From Oxalobacteraceae bacterium OTU3CAMAD1 (lineage in GTDB: Bacteria > Pseudomonadota > Gammaproteobacteria > Burkholderiales > Burkholderiaceae_D), in NCBI GenBank assembly GCA_024123915.1, contig CP099650.1, positions 6,882,001 to 6,946,000 of the forward strand: 64,000 bases of DNA. The letters run 5' to 3'. The position numbers and the translations under genes are program-made. The notes under the pieces were generated by a model that saw only the letters and a list, made by a program, of their open reading frames with translations, searched no databases and was not told where the DNA came from. This document shows positions 37,123 through 46,212 of the stretch, one piece after another (within the stretch, counting starts at the first letter, position 1; each line of letters starts with the position of its first letter).

Positions 37123-37950
37123 ATGACACTGACACACAAACTGCTCGCCATCGACGAAGGCCGCCAGCGCATTTCCCTGGTCGACACCACGCGTCCGGGG
37201 GCGCTATGGTCGCGCGATCTGGCCGACTTCCCGCTGGCGCGCGACATGCAGCGCCTTGACGACGACCGCGTGTTGATCGGCTTTGAACGTGGCTTCTTCG
37301 AGCTGCGGATCGGCACGGGCGAAGTACTGGCCTCGTGCGACCGCTGGAGCGACGTCACCTCCGTGTGCCGTCTGGACGATGGTTCGACGCTGGTGGCAGG
37401 CTACAACCTGGATGGCGCCGGCGGCATCAACGTGCTGACATTGGACCGCGATTTCAAACTGACGCACACGGCCCGCCGCGACGGCGACTACGTGCGGCTG
37501 ATGCGGCGCACGGCCGGCGGCGGCTATCTGCTGTGCATGAACGATCACATCCTGGAGACCGACAGCGCGCTCAATGCCGTGCGCGAGTTGCGGGCGCCGG
37601 GCTTCTTTCATGCGTGGAAGGCGGAGCAATGCGCGGACGGCACGACGTTGGTCTCGGCCGGATATGGTGGTTTCATGGCGCGCTTCGACGCGCAAGGCGA
37701 GTTGCTTGCAACGTTTGGTGGCGAAGCCGACGTGCCGGCGGAAGTCGCGCCGTTTTTCTACGCCACCTTCCAGCAGTTGGACGATGGGCGGCTGATCGTC
37801 GCCAACTGGCAGGGCCACGGTCCGGACAACGGCGGCAAAGGACGGCAGTTATTAGAATTCGACAGTGAGGGGCGCCTGCTCGGCAGCTGGTCCGATCCCG
37901 AGAACATCTCGTCACTTCAGGGTATTTTGATACTGGGGCCTGGGACATAG
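37123..37950 (+). CDS. unrecognised beta-propeller-like protein of the sugar locus
   Basis: A 275-residue protein without signal peptide or membrane helices. Repeating units of about 40-45 residues each contain a turn such as RLDDDRVLIGF, RLDDGSTLVAGY or QLDDGRLIVANW, which suggests a beta-propeller of WD40/SMP-30 style. It follows GH88 by 15 bases and ends the run, so a role in the same catabolism is likely. No catalytic residues can be named and the family was not identified. Confidence 0.7.
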   Translation: MTLTHKLLAIDEGRQRISLVDTTRPGALWSRDLADFPLARDMQRLDDDRVLIGFERGFFELRIGTGEVLASCDRWSDVTSVCRLDDGSTLVAGYNLDGAGGINVLTLDRDFKLTHTARRDGDYVRLMRRTAGGGYLLCMNDHILETDSALNAVRELRAPGFFHAWKAEQCADGTTLVSAGYGGFMARFDAQGELLATFGGEADVPAEVAPFFYATFQQLDDGRLIVANWQGHGPDNGGKGRQLLEFDSEGRLLGSWSDPENISSLQGILILGPGT

Positions 37951-37963
37951 ACAAATTCTGAAC

Positions 37964-38061
37964 CACGTAGGGCGGATTAGGCGGAACGCCGTAATCGGCC
38001 ATCGACGAGCCGCCGACGGCGCAACCATGGCCGATTACGCTTCGCTAATCCGCCCTACGTG
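37964..38061. repeat. hairpin repeat element, family 1 copy E
   Basis: A 98-bp copy in the same orientation as A, B and D. The palindrome extends outward for a few bases (AACCACGTAG left, CTACGTGGTT right). It lies between the convergent propeller-like gene and the lytic transglycosylase gene, marking the right border of the sugar locus. Confidence 0.85.
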
Positions 38062-38076
38062 GTTTAGAAGACGTTC

Positions 38077-38682
38077 CTACTTCCAATTATTCCACGCCGT
38101 GAGTACGGCGTTCGGGTATTGCGGCCTGCCACGGCTGCCGTTGTAGCGGCCCAGCGCGAGGTAGAGGTTGCCACCTTCCATATCGATGTACATGCGCAAG
38201 ATCGCGCAGCCGTACCGCAAGTTGGTTTGCATATTGAACAGGGCGCTGCGGTCGCGGTCGCCGATTACGTTGGTCCAGAACGGCATCACTTGCATATACC
38301 CGCGCGCGCCCACCAGCGAGACCGCGTACTTGCGATACGCCGATTCGACCTGGATCAGGCCCAGCACCATGCCCGGCTCCAGCCCGGCGCGGCGCGACTC
38401 GTACCACACGGTGGCAAGGAATTCATGGCGGGTTTGCTCGTCGGGCAGCTTGCGCTTGAGGCGCGCCGACATCTGCGCCAGCCAGCCTTCGTAACGCAGC
38501 CGTTCGGCGTCGTTACGGAAGGTGATGCGCGGCGGCGTCGCATCCTTGATGCTGTTGGCGAGGGCGACGCGGACCGAATCGGCCAGCGCCTCCTCCTTCT
38601 GATTGCCGGCTTGCGCGGCCGGCGCCATCATCGATGACAGCGCCAGAGCCAACAATGCGCCGGCTAGACTACATTTGTTCAC
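38077..38682 (-). CDS. secreted lytic transglycosylase (SLT domain)
   Basis: About 201 residues from a GTG that overlaps the proS stop (GTGA). The signal peptide is [17 protein letters not shown], cut after AQA. The catalytic Glu is in [15 protein letters not shown], followed by [17 protein letters not shown] and the late [15 protein letters not shown], the standard order of the Slt/MltC-like domain. It cleaves peptidoglycan to anhydromuropeptides. The longer in-frame reading upstream is antisense of proS. Confidence 0.9.
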   Translation of the reverse strand: MNKCSLAGALLALALSSMMAPAAQAGNQKEEALADSVRVALANSIKDATPPRITFRNDAERLRYEGWLAQMSARLKRKLPDEQTRHEFLATVWYESRRAGLEPGMVLGLIQVESAYRKYAVSLVGARGYMQVMPFWTNVIGDRDRSALFNMQTNLRYGCAILRMYIDMEGGNLYLALGRYNGSRGRPQYPNAVLTAWNNWK

Positions 38683-40415
38683 TGCGACATTTTGCCCTGG
38701 ATGAAGCTGATCACATCGGCCACCGGCACGGCGGTCGCTTCGGTGTCGCGGCGGCCCTGGTATTCCAGGTTGCCTTCCTTCAGGCCACGGTCGCCAATGA
38801 CCACGCGGTGCGGCACGCCGATCAGCTCCCAGTCGGCGAACATGCCGCCCGGACGCAGGCCACGGTCGTCGAGGATGACGTCGATTCCGGCCGCCTGCGC
38901 GTCGGCGTACAGCTTCTCGGCCGCTTCCTTGACCGCTTCGCTGCGGTCCATGCCCATCGGGCACAGCACCAGTTCGAACGGCGCCAGCGATGTCGGCCAG
39001 ATGATGCCCTTGTCGTCGAAGTTCTGCTCGATCGCCGCGCCCAGGATGCGGGTGATGCCGATGCCGTAGCAACCCATCTGCAGCGGCGCCGGTTTGCCGT
39101 TCTCGTCGAGGAAGGTGGCCTTCATCGATTCCGAGTACGCGGTGCCGAGCTGGAACACGTGGCCCACTTCGATGCCGCGCTCGATCGCCAGCACGCCCTT
39201 GCCGTCGGGCGAGGCGTCGCCTTCGACGACGTTGCGCAGGTCGGCGACGATGGCAGGTTCGGCCACGTCGCGGCCCCAGTTGGCGCCGGTGTAGTGGAAG
39301 CCGGCGTCGTTGGCGCCGCAGACGAAGTCTGCCATGTTGGCGACGGTGCGGTCGGCCACCACGGTGACAGCGGCCTTGGTGCCGATCGGACCCAGGTAGC
39401 CGGGCACGCAGCCGTACACTTCCAGGATTTCCGCCTCGGTCGAGAAGCGGTGATCGGCCAGGCCGGCCACTTTGCCCATCTTGACTTCGTTCAGCTCATG
39501 GTCGCCGCGCAGCAGCAACATGAAATACTGTTTAGCCACTTTGCCGTCTTTTTCGGTCTCGACGGTCAGCGCCAGCGTCTTGACGGTCTGCGCCAGCGGC
39601 AGCTTGAGCTGCTCGGCGACCAGCTCGCACTTGGTGGCGTCCGGCGTGGAAACTTTGGTCAATTCTTGGGCGGCGGCTGGACGGGTGGCGTTCAGCGGCA
39701 AGGCTTCGGCCGCTTCCATGTTGGCTGCGTAGTCGGAGGTCGGGCAGTAGACGACCGCGTCCTCGCCGGTGCTGGCGATGACGTGGAATTCGTGCGAACC
39801 GGTGCCGCCGATGGCGCCGTTGTCGGCCGCCACGGCGCGGAACTTCAGGCCGAAGCGGTTGAAGATGCGCACATAGGCGTCATACATGATCTTGTACGAC
39901 GCTTGCATGCCGGCCAGGTCGCGGTCGAACGAGTAGGCGTCCTTCATGGTGAACTCGCGGCCGCGCATCAGGCCGAAGCGTGGGCGGCGTTCGTCGCGGA
40001 ACTTGGTCTGAATGTGGTAAAAATTCAACGGAAGTTGACGGTACGATTTAATTTCCGAGCGGACAACGTCGGTGATGACTTCCTCGGCGGTCGGCTGGAA
40101 GGCGAATTCGCGGCCGTGGCGATCCTTGATGCGAAGCAACTCTGCGCCCATCTTGTCCCAGCGGCCCGTTTCCTGCCACAGTTCGGCCGGCTGGATCAGC
40201 GGCATCAGCAGCTCAATGGCGGCGGACTTGTTCATCTCTTCGCGTACGATCGCTTCGACTTTGCGGATGACGCGCAGGCCCATCGGCATGTACGTGTAGA
40301 TGCCCGAGCCCAGGCGCTTGATCATGCCGGCGCGCATCATTAACTGGTGACTGACGATCTCGGCGTCGGAAGGCGCTTCTTTAAGCGTGGAAATAAAAAA
40401 TCGTGAGGCGCGCAT
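38679..40415 (-). CDS. proS: prolyl-tRNA synthetase
   Basis: A 578-residue class II synthetase of the bacterial type. It starts [20 protein letters not shown]; motif 2 is [21 protein letters not shown], and [17 protein letters not shown] is motif 3. Between motifs 2 and 3 lies the YbaK-type editing insertion (about 230-380). The gene overlaps the start of the transglycosylase gene by four bases. Confidence 0.97.
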   Translation of the reverse strand: MRASRFFISTLKEAPSDAEIVSHQLMMRAGMIKRLGSGIYTYMPMGLRVIRKVEAIVREEMNKSAAIELLMPLIQPAELWQETGRWDKMGAELLRIKDRHGREFAFQPTAEEVITDVVRSEIKSYRQLPLNFYHIQTKFRDERRPRFGLMRGREFTMKDAYSFDRDLAGMQASYKIMYDAYVRIFNRFGLKFRAVAADNGAIGGTGSHEFHVIASTGEDAVVYCPTSDYAANMEAAEALPLNATRPAAAQELTKVSTPDATKCELVAEQLKLPLAQTVKTLALTVETEKDGKVAKQYFMLLLRGDHELNEVKMGKVAGLADHRFSTEAEILEVYGCVPGYLGPIGTKAAVTVVADRTVANMADFVCGANDAGFHYTGANWGRDVAEPAIVADLRNVVEGDASPDGKGVLAIERGIEVGHVFQLGTAYSESMKATFLDENGKPAPLQMGCYGIGITRILGAAIEQNFDDKGIIWPTSLAPFELVLCPMGMDRSEAVKEAAEKLYADAQAAGIDVILDDRGLRPGGMFADWELIGVPHRVVIGDRGLKEGNLEYQGRRDTEATAVPVADVISFIQGKMSQ

Positions 40416-40617
40416 ACGGTGAATTCTTTTTAAAAAGAGAGAGTTATAATCAACCTAATTTTAAAGGATTAGCTGGCTGATGCGTCCATACTTTATACAA
40501 ATGCGTTCAATAGATGGCCCTTCGACCGTTTTCGTACCCCGAAAACCCAGCCGAAGAGTCTTTTTATGGGCAAAAATATAAGCAGGGAGCTCAGTCGCAG
40601 AAAGTTTGAGGTGCAAT

Positions 40618-41274
40618 ATGCTCGATCGGGAGGGGTTTCGGCCCAACGTCGGCATCATCCTGCTCAACGCCCAGAACGAGGTGTGGTGGGGCAAACGCGT
40701 GCGTGAGCATTCGTGGCAGTTTCCGCAAGGTGGCATCAAATACGGAGAAACGCCTGAGCAGGCGATGTACCGGGAGTTGGAGGAAGAGATCGGCCTGCGG
40801 GCCGAGCACGTAAAAATCGTCGGCCGCACCCGCGACTGGCTGCGCTATGAGGTGCCGGATCATTTCATCAAGCGGGAAATCCGCGGCCATTACCGTGGGC
40901 AGAAGCAGATTTGGTTCCTGCTGCGCATGTGCGCGCGCGACAACGACGTCAACCTGCGCCTGACGGACCATCCGGAATTCGACGCCTGGCGCTGGCACGA
41001 GTACTGGGTGCCGCTCGATGTGGTGATCGAGTTCAAGCGCGACGTCTACCAGCGCGCGCTGCAGGAGCTCTCGCGCTTCCTGACTTGGCCGGCCAACGGC
41101 CATGATCGACGCCAGCACGGCTCGCGCTACCTGCGCCAGCCGCACGCGCCGCGTCCGAACCCGGAACCACCGGGATCGGCCTGCGCGCCGGCCGAGGCGG
41201 TTTCAACGGCCACCGCGACCACCGTGGCCGCCGTCGCGGCAGGGCCGGCCGAGCCGGTCAAAAGCGACAGCTGA
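40618..41274 (+). CDS. rppH: RNA pyrophosphohydrolase
   Basis: A 218-residue Nudix hydrolase from ATG 40618 with GAGG upstream. The Nudix box reads [20 protein letters not shown] followed by IGL, and [17 protein letters not shown] precedes it. RppH removes pyrophosphate from 5' ends of RNA and starts decay. The core ends near 165; the last 50 residues are a low-complexity tail rich in Pro and Ala/Thr. It is divergent from proS, a common neighbour in betaproteobacteria. Confidence 0.93.
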   Translation: MLDREGFRPNVGIILLNAQNEVWWGKRVREHSWQFPQGGIKYGETPEQAMYRELEEEIGLRAEHVKIVGRTRDWLRYEVPDHFIKREIRGHYRGQKQIWFLLRMCARDNDVNLRLTDHPEFDAWRWHEYWVPLDVVIEFKRDVYQRALQELSRFLTWPANGHDRRQHGSRYLRQPHAPRPNPEPPGSACAPAEAVSTATATTVAAVAAGPAEPVKSDS

Positions 41275-41318
41275 ACGGTTAGCAGGACGGCAATAAAGAC
41301 AGCAACAAGGACCACAAC

Positions 41319-41356
41319 AAAAAAAGCGGGGCAGGCACACTGTCCCGCTTTTTTTT
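41319..41356. terminator. rho-independent terminator after rppH
   Basis: AGCGGG pairs with CCCGCT across a short interior, with an A run before and eight T after the stem. It follows the rppH stop by about 45 bases and lies just before the DUF1841 gene. Confidence 0.8.
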
Positions 41357-41377
41357 CGCCGGAGGTACAATGGCGGC

Positions 41378-41806
41378 ATGTTCAATCCATCATCCGACGA
41401 CGTCCGCCGCTTCTTCTGCGAGGCCTACCGCAAGCAGCGGGCCAACGAAATCCTCACCCCGCTCGAAGCGATGGCGGCCGACTGGGCGCGCCACCACCCC
41501 GAATACCACGACGTACTGGCCGACGTCGACACGGCGCTGTCGCGCGACTACTCGGTGGAGGGCGCGCAAGCCAATCCCTTCCTGCACCTGTCGATGCACC
41601 TGTCGATCGACGAGCAGATCTCGATCGACCAGCCGCGCGGCATCCGCGACGCCGCCACCGCCCTCACCCTCAAGCTCGACTCCGCGCACGAAGCGCAGCA
41701 CGAGATCATGGAATGCCTGGGCGAGATGATCTGGAACGCCCAGCGCACCGGCACCCCGCCGGACGGCGACGCCTACATCGAAGCCGTCAAGCGCCGCATC
41801 AAATAA
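41378..41806 (+). CDS. DUF1841 family protein
   Basis: A 142-residue helical protein starting MFNPSSDDVRRFFCEAYRKQ behind GGAGG. LTPLEAMAADWARHHPEYH, NPFLHLSMHLSIDEQI and HEIMECLGEMIWNAQR match DUF1841, a family of unknown function conserved in beta- and gammaproteobacteria. No signal peptide or known catalytic motif is seen. Confidence 0.87.
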   Translation: MFNPSSDDVRRFFCEAYRKQRANEILTPLEAMAADWARHHPEYHDVLADVDTALSRDYSVEGAQANPFLHLSMHLSIDEQISIDQPRGIRDAATALTLKLDSAHEAQHEIMECLGEMIWNAQRTGTPPDGDAYIEAVKRRIK

Positions 41807-41817
41807 AACAACGGATG

Positions 41818-41848
41818 AAAAAAGCCACGCGGTTGCGTGGCTTTTGTC
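41818..41848. terminator. bidirectional terminator between DUF1841 and mqo
   Basis: AAAAGCCACGC and GCGTGGCTTTT form a stem with a 4-base loop, flanked by A and T runs on either side, between two convergent genes. It can serve both transcripts. Confidence 0.85.
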
Positions 41849-41864
41849 TTTGCGGCGGCTTGCT

Positions 41865-43472
41865 TTACTTGGCTGCGGTCTCCGCCGGAGCGGCGGCGAC
41901 TGCCGGCTCGTCCAAGGTGAACGCCTTCAGACCCAGGATGTCGCTGCTGTAGTGGCGAATCTTGTTCGCCAGCACAGGATCGCTGTTCAGCTTGTGACCG
42001 TAGGACGGCACCATGGCCTTCATCTTCGCGTCCCATTCCGGCGTGGCCAGCTTGGCCTTGAACGCGGTCTGCAACACTTTGATCATGATCGGCGGCGCGG
42101 TCGAGGCGCCGGGCGAGGCGCCCAGCAGCGCGACGATGCTGCCGTCGGCCGAACCGACCACTTCGGTACCGAACTGCAGCAGGCCGCCTTTTTCAGGGTC
42201 GTCCTTGACGATCTGTACGCGCTGGCCGGCGTTTTGCAGCGTCCAGTCTTCCAGCTTGGCGGTCGGCAGGTACTCTTTCAGCGCGGCCAGACGGTCTTCA
42301 GGCGAGTTCATCACCTGGCCGACCAGATACTTGGTCAGCGGGATGTTGTCGTAGCCGGCTTGCAGCATCGGACGGACGTTGCCGCTGTCGATCGAGGCCG
42401 GCAGGTCGAGCCACGAACCGTTTTTCAGGAACTTGGTCGAGAACGTGGCGAACGGGCCGAACAGCAGCGCTTTCTTGCCGTCGATGATGCGGGTGTCCAG
42501 GTGCGGCACCGACATCGGCGGCGAGCCGACCGACGCCTTGCCGTACACCTTGGCCGCGTGCTGGTCGATCAGCGCCTGGTTGGTGGTGACCAGCCATTGG
42601 CCGCCGACCGGTACGCCGCCGTAGCCCTTGGCTTCCGGGATGCCCGATTTTTCCAGCAGCGGCAGCGAACCGCCGCCGGCGCCGATGAAGACGAACTTGG
42701 CGCGCACGGTCTTGACCGAGTCGTCGGCCAGGTTCTTGACGGTGACGTTCCAGTTGCCGTCGGTGCCGCGCTTGATGTCTTCCACCTGGTGACGCAGGTT
42801 GAGGGTGGTGCCGTGGGTGTCGGTCAGGTGCTTGACCAGCGCGCGCGTGAGGTTGCCGAAATTGACGTCGGTGCCGATTTCCATGCGGGTGGCGGCCACT
42901 TTCTGGCCCTTGTCGCGGCCGGTCATGATCAGCGGCGCCCATTGCTGGATGACGGCCGGATCTTCCGAGTACAGCATGCCCTTGAACAGGTTTTCCTTCT
43001 GCAACGCGGCGTAGCGCTTGCGCAGGAAGTTGATGTTGTCGTCGCCCCAGACAAAGGCCATGTGCGGCACGTTGTTGATGAAGGTTTGCGGCGCGCCGAT
43101 GTACTTGTTCTTGACCTGGTAGGCCCAGAATTGCTTGGAAATCTCGAACTGCTCGTTGATTTCGACCGCTTTCTTGGTCTCGATGTGGCCGTCGGCCGCT
43201 TCCGGCGTGTAGTTCAGCTCAGCGAAGGCCGAGTGGCCGGTGCCGGCGTTGTTCATCGCATCGGAGCTCTCGGCGGCGACCGAATCCATGCGCTCGTAGA
43301 TGGCCATGGTCAGGCTCGGGTCCATTTCCTTGAGCATCGCGCCCAGTGTGGCGCTCATGGTGCCGGCGCCGACCAACAGCACGTCGACCGGTTTGTCGGC
43401 TGAGGGCGCCGGCGATTTGCTACATGCCGCCAGGATCAGGCACGACATCAAAATTAATAATGACTTACGCAT
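41865..43472 (-). CDS. mqo: malate:quinone oxidoreductase with lipoprotein signal
   Basis: About 535 residues from ATG 43472, which has GGAG six bases upstream; an ATG at 43484 adds four residues. The enzyme oxidises malate to oxaloacetate and reduces quinone. DVLLVGAGTMSATLGAML is the FAD-binding site, and AMNNAGTGHSAFAELNYTP is diagnostic of Mqo. Unlike the usual cytoplasmic-face enzyme, it begins with MRKSLLILMSCLILAACSKS, a signal with a lipobox LAAC, which suggests a lipid-anchored exported protein. The C-terminus is Ala-rich. Confidence 0.93.
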   Translation of the reverse strand: MRKSLLILMSCLILAACSKSPAPSADKPVDVLLVGAGTMSATLGAMLKEMDPSLTMAIYERMDSVAAESSDAMNNAGTGHSAFAELNYTPEAADGHIETKKAVEINEQFEISKQFWAYQVKNKYIGAPQTFINNVPHMAFVWGDDNINFLRKRYAALQKENLFKGMLYSEDPAVIQQWAPLIMTGRDKGQKVAATRMEIGTDVNFGNLTRALVKHLTDTHGTTLNLRHQVEDIKRGTDGNWNVTVKNLADDSVKTVRAKFVFIGAGGGSLPLLEKSGIPEAKGYGGVPVGGQWLVTTNQALIDQHAAKVYGKASVGSPPMSVPHLDTRIIDGKKALLFGPFATFSTKFLKNGSWLDLPASIDSGNVRPMLQAGYDNIPLTKYLVGQVMNSPEDRLAALKEYLPTAKLEDWTLQNAGQRVQIVKDDPEKGGLLQFGTEVVGSADGSIVALLGASPGASTAPPIMIKVLQTAFKAKLATPEWDAKMKAMVPSYGHKLNSDPVLANKIRHYSSDILGLKAFTLDEPAVAAAPAETAAK

Positions 43473-43794
43473 ACGTAACTCCATTCATAGGTACTGACTG
43501 TATTCGGGACTGGCGTTACCGGCCATCCCGCACGCGATGGCGCCGGGAAGTGGCATTCGAAGGTGGCTGGTCGTCCTTGGCGGTGACTGCGCGCGGACGA
43601 AGAGGGTGACGGCTGCCGATGCTTGCCCAATGCTTATTGGCGGCGAAAACCGACAATAGAATTGAGCGAGTGTCCATAGATATTATCAAGAAAGAGGATT
43701 TTAGCAGCGCAAGGTTGGCGCAAGATGAGGGATAACACTTAAGGAAGGCGGAAGAAACTACGTAGACGGGCGCAAAAAAATCGGCAAAAAGATG
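43473..43794. other. intergenic region upstream of mqo, no gene seen
   Basis: About 320 bases between the mqo start and the terminator of the cytochrome genes. It should hold the mqo promoter on the minus strand, but no convincing -35/-10 pair or operator could be picked out. Short open frames here lack ribosome-binding sites and similarity to known proteins. Confidence 0.6.
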
Positions 43795-43823
43795 CAAAAA
43801 AGCCACGCAATGCGTGGCTTTTC
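43795..43823 (-). terminator. terminator after the cytochrome c pair
   Basis: GCCACGC and GCGTGGC form a tight stem. On the minus strand it is followed by six T, about 25 bases after the cytochrome gene stop. The stem resembles the one at 41818. Confidence 0.8.
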
Positions 43824-43847
43824 GGGGCTGGAGGTCACCGCGATGGC

Positions 43848-44189
43848 CTAGCGGTGCACCACCAGGCTGCCCGGCAGGCTGTTGAAATACGCCGCCAGAT
43901 CCTTGATGTCCTGATTGGTCAGCGGCTTGACCTGGCCGGTCATGATGGCGTTGTTGCGGCCGTTGGCGCCATCGCCGCGCTTGTAGCCGATCAGCGCGTG
44001 CTGAAGGTAATCCTTGTGCTGGCCGGCCAGCTTCGGATAGCTGGGGTCGATCGGGGAGTTGTAATCCTTGCCATGGCAGGTGAAGCAGCTGTACTTGTCG
44101 GCCACGGCCTTGCCGGCGGCGACATTGCCGCCAGCGACGGCGGCGAACGACAGGGTGGAACAGAACAGTGCGGCGATCAGTTTTTTCAT
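43848..44189 (-). CDS. small secreted cytochrome c, first
   Basis: A 113-residue class I cytochrome c. The signal peptide is MKKLIAALFCSTLSFAAVA, the haem site is CFTCH, and the sixth ligand is probably the Met in NNAIMTGQVKPLTNQD. ATG 44189 was chosen over 44204 for the signal peptide and the AGGAC upstream. It lies right behind the other cytochrome gene, so the pair carries electrons in the periplasm, perhaps as a c4-like couple split in two genes. Confidence 0.88.
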   Translation of the reverse strand: MKKLIAALFCSTLSFAAVAGGNVAAGKAVADKYSCFTCHGKDYNSPIDPSYPKLAGQHKDYLQHALIGYKRGDGANGRNNAIMTGQVKPLTNQDIKDLAAYFNSLPGSLVVHR

Positions 44190-44200
44190 AGTGGCGGTCC

Positions 44201-44545
44201 TCATTTCGCGGCGGTGCGCGTCTGCTGCGCATAGAAGGCTGCAACGTCGGCGATATCCTGGTCCGACAGGCTGGCGGCGATGCCCTTCATGGATGGGTGC
44301 TTGCGATCGCCCTTCTTATAGGCCTGCAGCGCGTTTTCAATATACTTGGCCGACTGTCCGCCGATCATCGGCACCTGAAACACTTCCGGGAAGGTGGCTT
44401 TATAGCCCGGAATTCCATGACAACCGATACACATTTCAACCTTGGCCTTGGCGTTCTGGGCGTTGCCCACGATTTCCGCCGCGGTGGCGACCTGGACGGT
44501 CTGGGCGAGGCCTGCGAGCACGAGAAGTGCGGTGATTTTTTTCAT
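44201..44545 (-). CDS. small secreted cytochrome c, second
   Basis: A 114-residue class I cytochrome c with signal peptide MKKITALLVLAGLAQTVQV (cut near ATAAE). The haem is bound at CIGCH and the sixth ligand is probably the Met of HPSMKGIAASLSDQD. The ending DIADVAAFYAQQ is shared in kind with the neighbour. The two genes are co-transcribed on the minus strand, this one first. Confidence 0.88.
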   Translation of the reverse strand: MKKITALLVLAGLAQTVQVATAAEIVGNAQNAKAKVEMCIGCHGIPGYKATFPEVFQVPMIGGQSAKYIENALQAYKKGDRKHPSMKGIAASLSDQDIADVAAFYAQQTRTAAK

Positions 44546-44763
44546 GGTGTTTGCAAGGTAAGTAATCGGATACTACCGCGGATGCAAAACTTGACTTTTG
44601 CACTATTAGCCTGCGATTCTAACTCAAGAAATTTTTCTAAGCTACACAGAATCATTGCCGGAACAACACAGTGCCGAGGCCGCCTATCGGGGTGATACCG
44701 GGCCACAACATCGGCCAATCTCCCCTATACTCGACAAATCCCATTTTCACCGAGACATAACGC

Positions 44764-45618
44764 ATGCAAGCCACCCCACGCTTTGAGGGTTCCGACCAGT
44801 ACGTCGCGACCAATGACCTGAAACTGGCCGTGAATGCGGCCCTGACGCTGCAACGCCCGCTGCTGATCAAGGGCGAGCCGGGCACCGGCAAGACCATGCT
44901 GGCCGAGGAAGTGGCCGCCGCGCTGAACATGCCGCTGATGCAATGGCACATCAAGTCGACCACCAAGGCGCAACAAGGTTTGTACGAATACGACGCGGTG
45001 TCGCGTTTGCGCGACTCCCAGCTCGGCGACGAGCGTGTGCGCGACATCCAAAACTACATCGTCAAGGGGGTGCTGTGGCAGGCTTTCACGGCGCCGGAGC
45101 CGGTCGTTTTGCTGATCGACGAAATCGACAAGGCGGACATCGAGTTCCCCAACGACCTGCTGCGCGAGCTCGATCGGATGGAGTTCTACGTCTACGAGAC
45201 GCGCGAAATGGTACGCGCGGTGCACCGCCCGCTGGTGATCATCACCTCCAACAACGAAAAGGAGCTGCCCGACGCCTTCCTGCGCCGCTGCTTCTTCCAC
45301 TATATTAAATTCCCCGACCGCGACACGATGGAGCAGATCGTCGCCGTGCACTACCCTAATCTGAAGAAGGATCTGCTGGCGCAGGCGCTGCAAAGCTTCT
45401 ACGAGGTGCGCGACGTGCCGGGCCTGAAGAAAAAGCCGTCGACGTCCGAATTCCTGGACTGGCTCAAGCTCCTGATGGCCGAGGACATCCCCGCCGAGGC
45501 GCTGCGCAGCCAGGACGCCAAAGCCATCGTGCCGCCGCTGCACGGCGCGTTGCTCAAGAACGAGCAGGACGTGCATCTGTTCGAGCGCCTGGTGTTCATG
45601 TCGAGGACCAACCGCTGA
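44764..45618 (+). CDS. MoxR-family AAA ATPase
   Basis: A 284-residue ATPase. Walker A is GEPGTGKTML, Walker B is VVLLIDEIDKAD, and sensor 1 lies in VIITSNNEKELPDAF with the arginine in LRRCFFHYIKFPDR. MoxR proteins act as chaperones that activate metal- or cofactor-containing complexes, usually with a von Willebrand A partner. That partner is two genes downstream. The stop overlaps the start of the acetyltransferase gene. Confidence 0.93.
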   Translation: MQATPRFEGSDQYVATNDLKLAVNAALTLQRPLLIKGEPGTGKTMLAEEVAAALNMPLMQWHIKSTTKAQQGLYEYDAVSRLRDSQLGDERVRDIQNYIVKGVLWQAFTAPEPVVLLIDEIDKADIEFPNDLLRELDRMEFYVYETREMVRAVHRPLVIITSNNEKELPDAFLRRCFFHYIKFPDRDTMEQIVAVHYPNLKKDLLAQALQSFYEVRDVPGLKKKPSTSEFLDWLKLLMAEDIPAEALRSQDAKAIVPPLHGALLKNEQDVHLFERLVFMSRTNR

Positions 45619-46211
45619 TGAAAGTCCCCTCCCCGGTCATCCTGGAATTGAACGGCGTGCGCCTCGAGCCCCTCGGGCCGCAGCACGCCGAAGGCCTGCT
45701 GGCCGCCGCGCAGGACGGCGAGCTGTGGACCCTGCGAGTCACTTCCGTGCCGGCGCCGAACGAAGTGGACGCCTATATCGACAAGGCGCTGGAGATGCGT
45801 CCCACCCGGCTGGCCTTCGCCGTGATCGACACCGTCACCGGTGCCGTCGTCGGCACGACCAGTTATCACGACATCGTCCCGGGCATCGCTCGCATGGAGA
45901 TCGGCTACACCTGGTACGCCAAAAGCCGTCAGCGCAGCCACGTCAACTCCACCTGCAAGCTGCTGCTGATGACGCACGCGTTCGAGAAACTGGGCGCGGC
46001 GCTGGTCGGACTGCGCACCGATAACTTCAACCACGCCTCGCAGGCGGCCATCGAGCGCCTGGGCGCGCGCAAGGACGGCGTGCTGCGCCACCACGCCGTG
46101 CGGCGCGACGGCACCGTGCGCGACACGGTCATGTACAGCATCACCGCCGGCGAATGGCCGGAGATCAAGGCGCAGCTGCGCTACCGTCTGGAACGGCACG
46201 GGAAGGCCTGA
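45618..46211 (+). CDS. GNAT-family N-acetyltransferase (RimJ/RimL-like)
   Basis: A 197-residue protein with the acetyl-CoA fold: IARMEIGYTWYAKSRQRSHV and the NFNHASQAAIERLGARKDG segment, followed by VMYSITAGEWPEIKAQL. These match the RimJ/RimL group that acetylates protein N-termini or small amines. It is translationally coupled to moxR (TGATG) and followed after one base by the VWA gene, an unusual place for such an enzyme. Confidence 0.9.
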   Translation: MKVPSPVILELNGVRLEPLGPQHAEGLLAAAQDGELWTLRVTSVPAPNEVDAYIDKALEMRPTRLAFAVIDTVTGAVVGTTSYHDIVPGIARMEIGYTWYAKSRQRSHVNSTCKLLLMTHAFEKLGAALVGLRTDNFNHASQAAIERLGARKDGVLRHHAVRRDGTVRDTVMYSITAGEWPEIKAQLRYRLERHGKA

Positions 46212-46212
46212 G

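Noticed and set aside
43473..43794. Short open frames between mqo and the cytochrome genes
   Set aside because: They lack ribosome-binding sites and recognisable similarity and overlap the expected mqo promoter.
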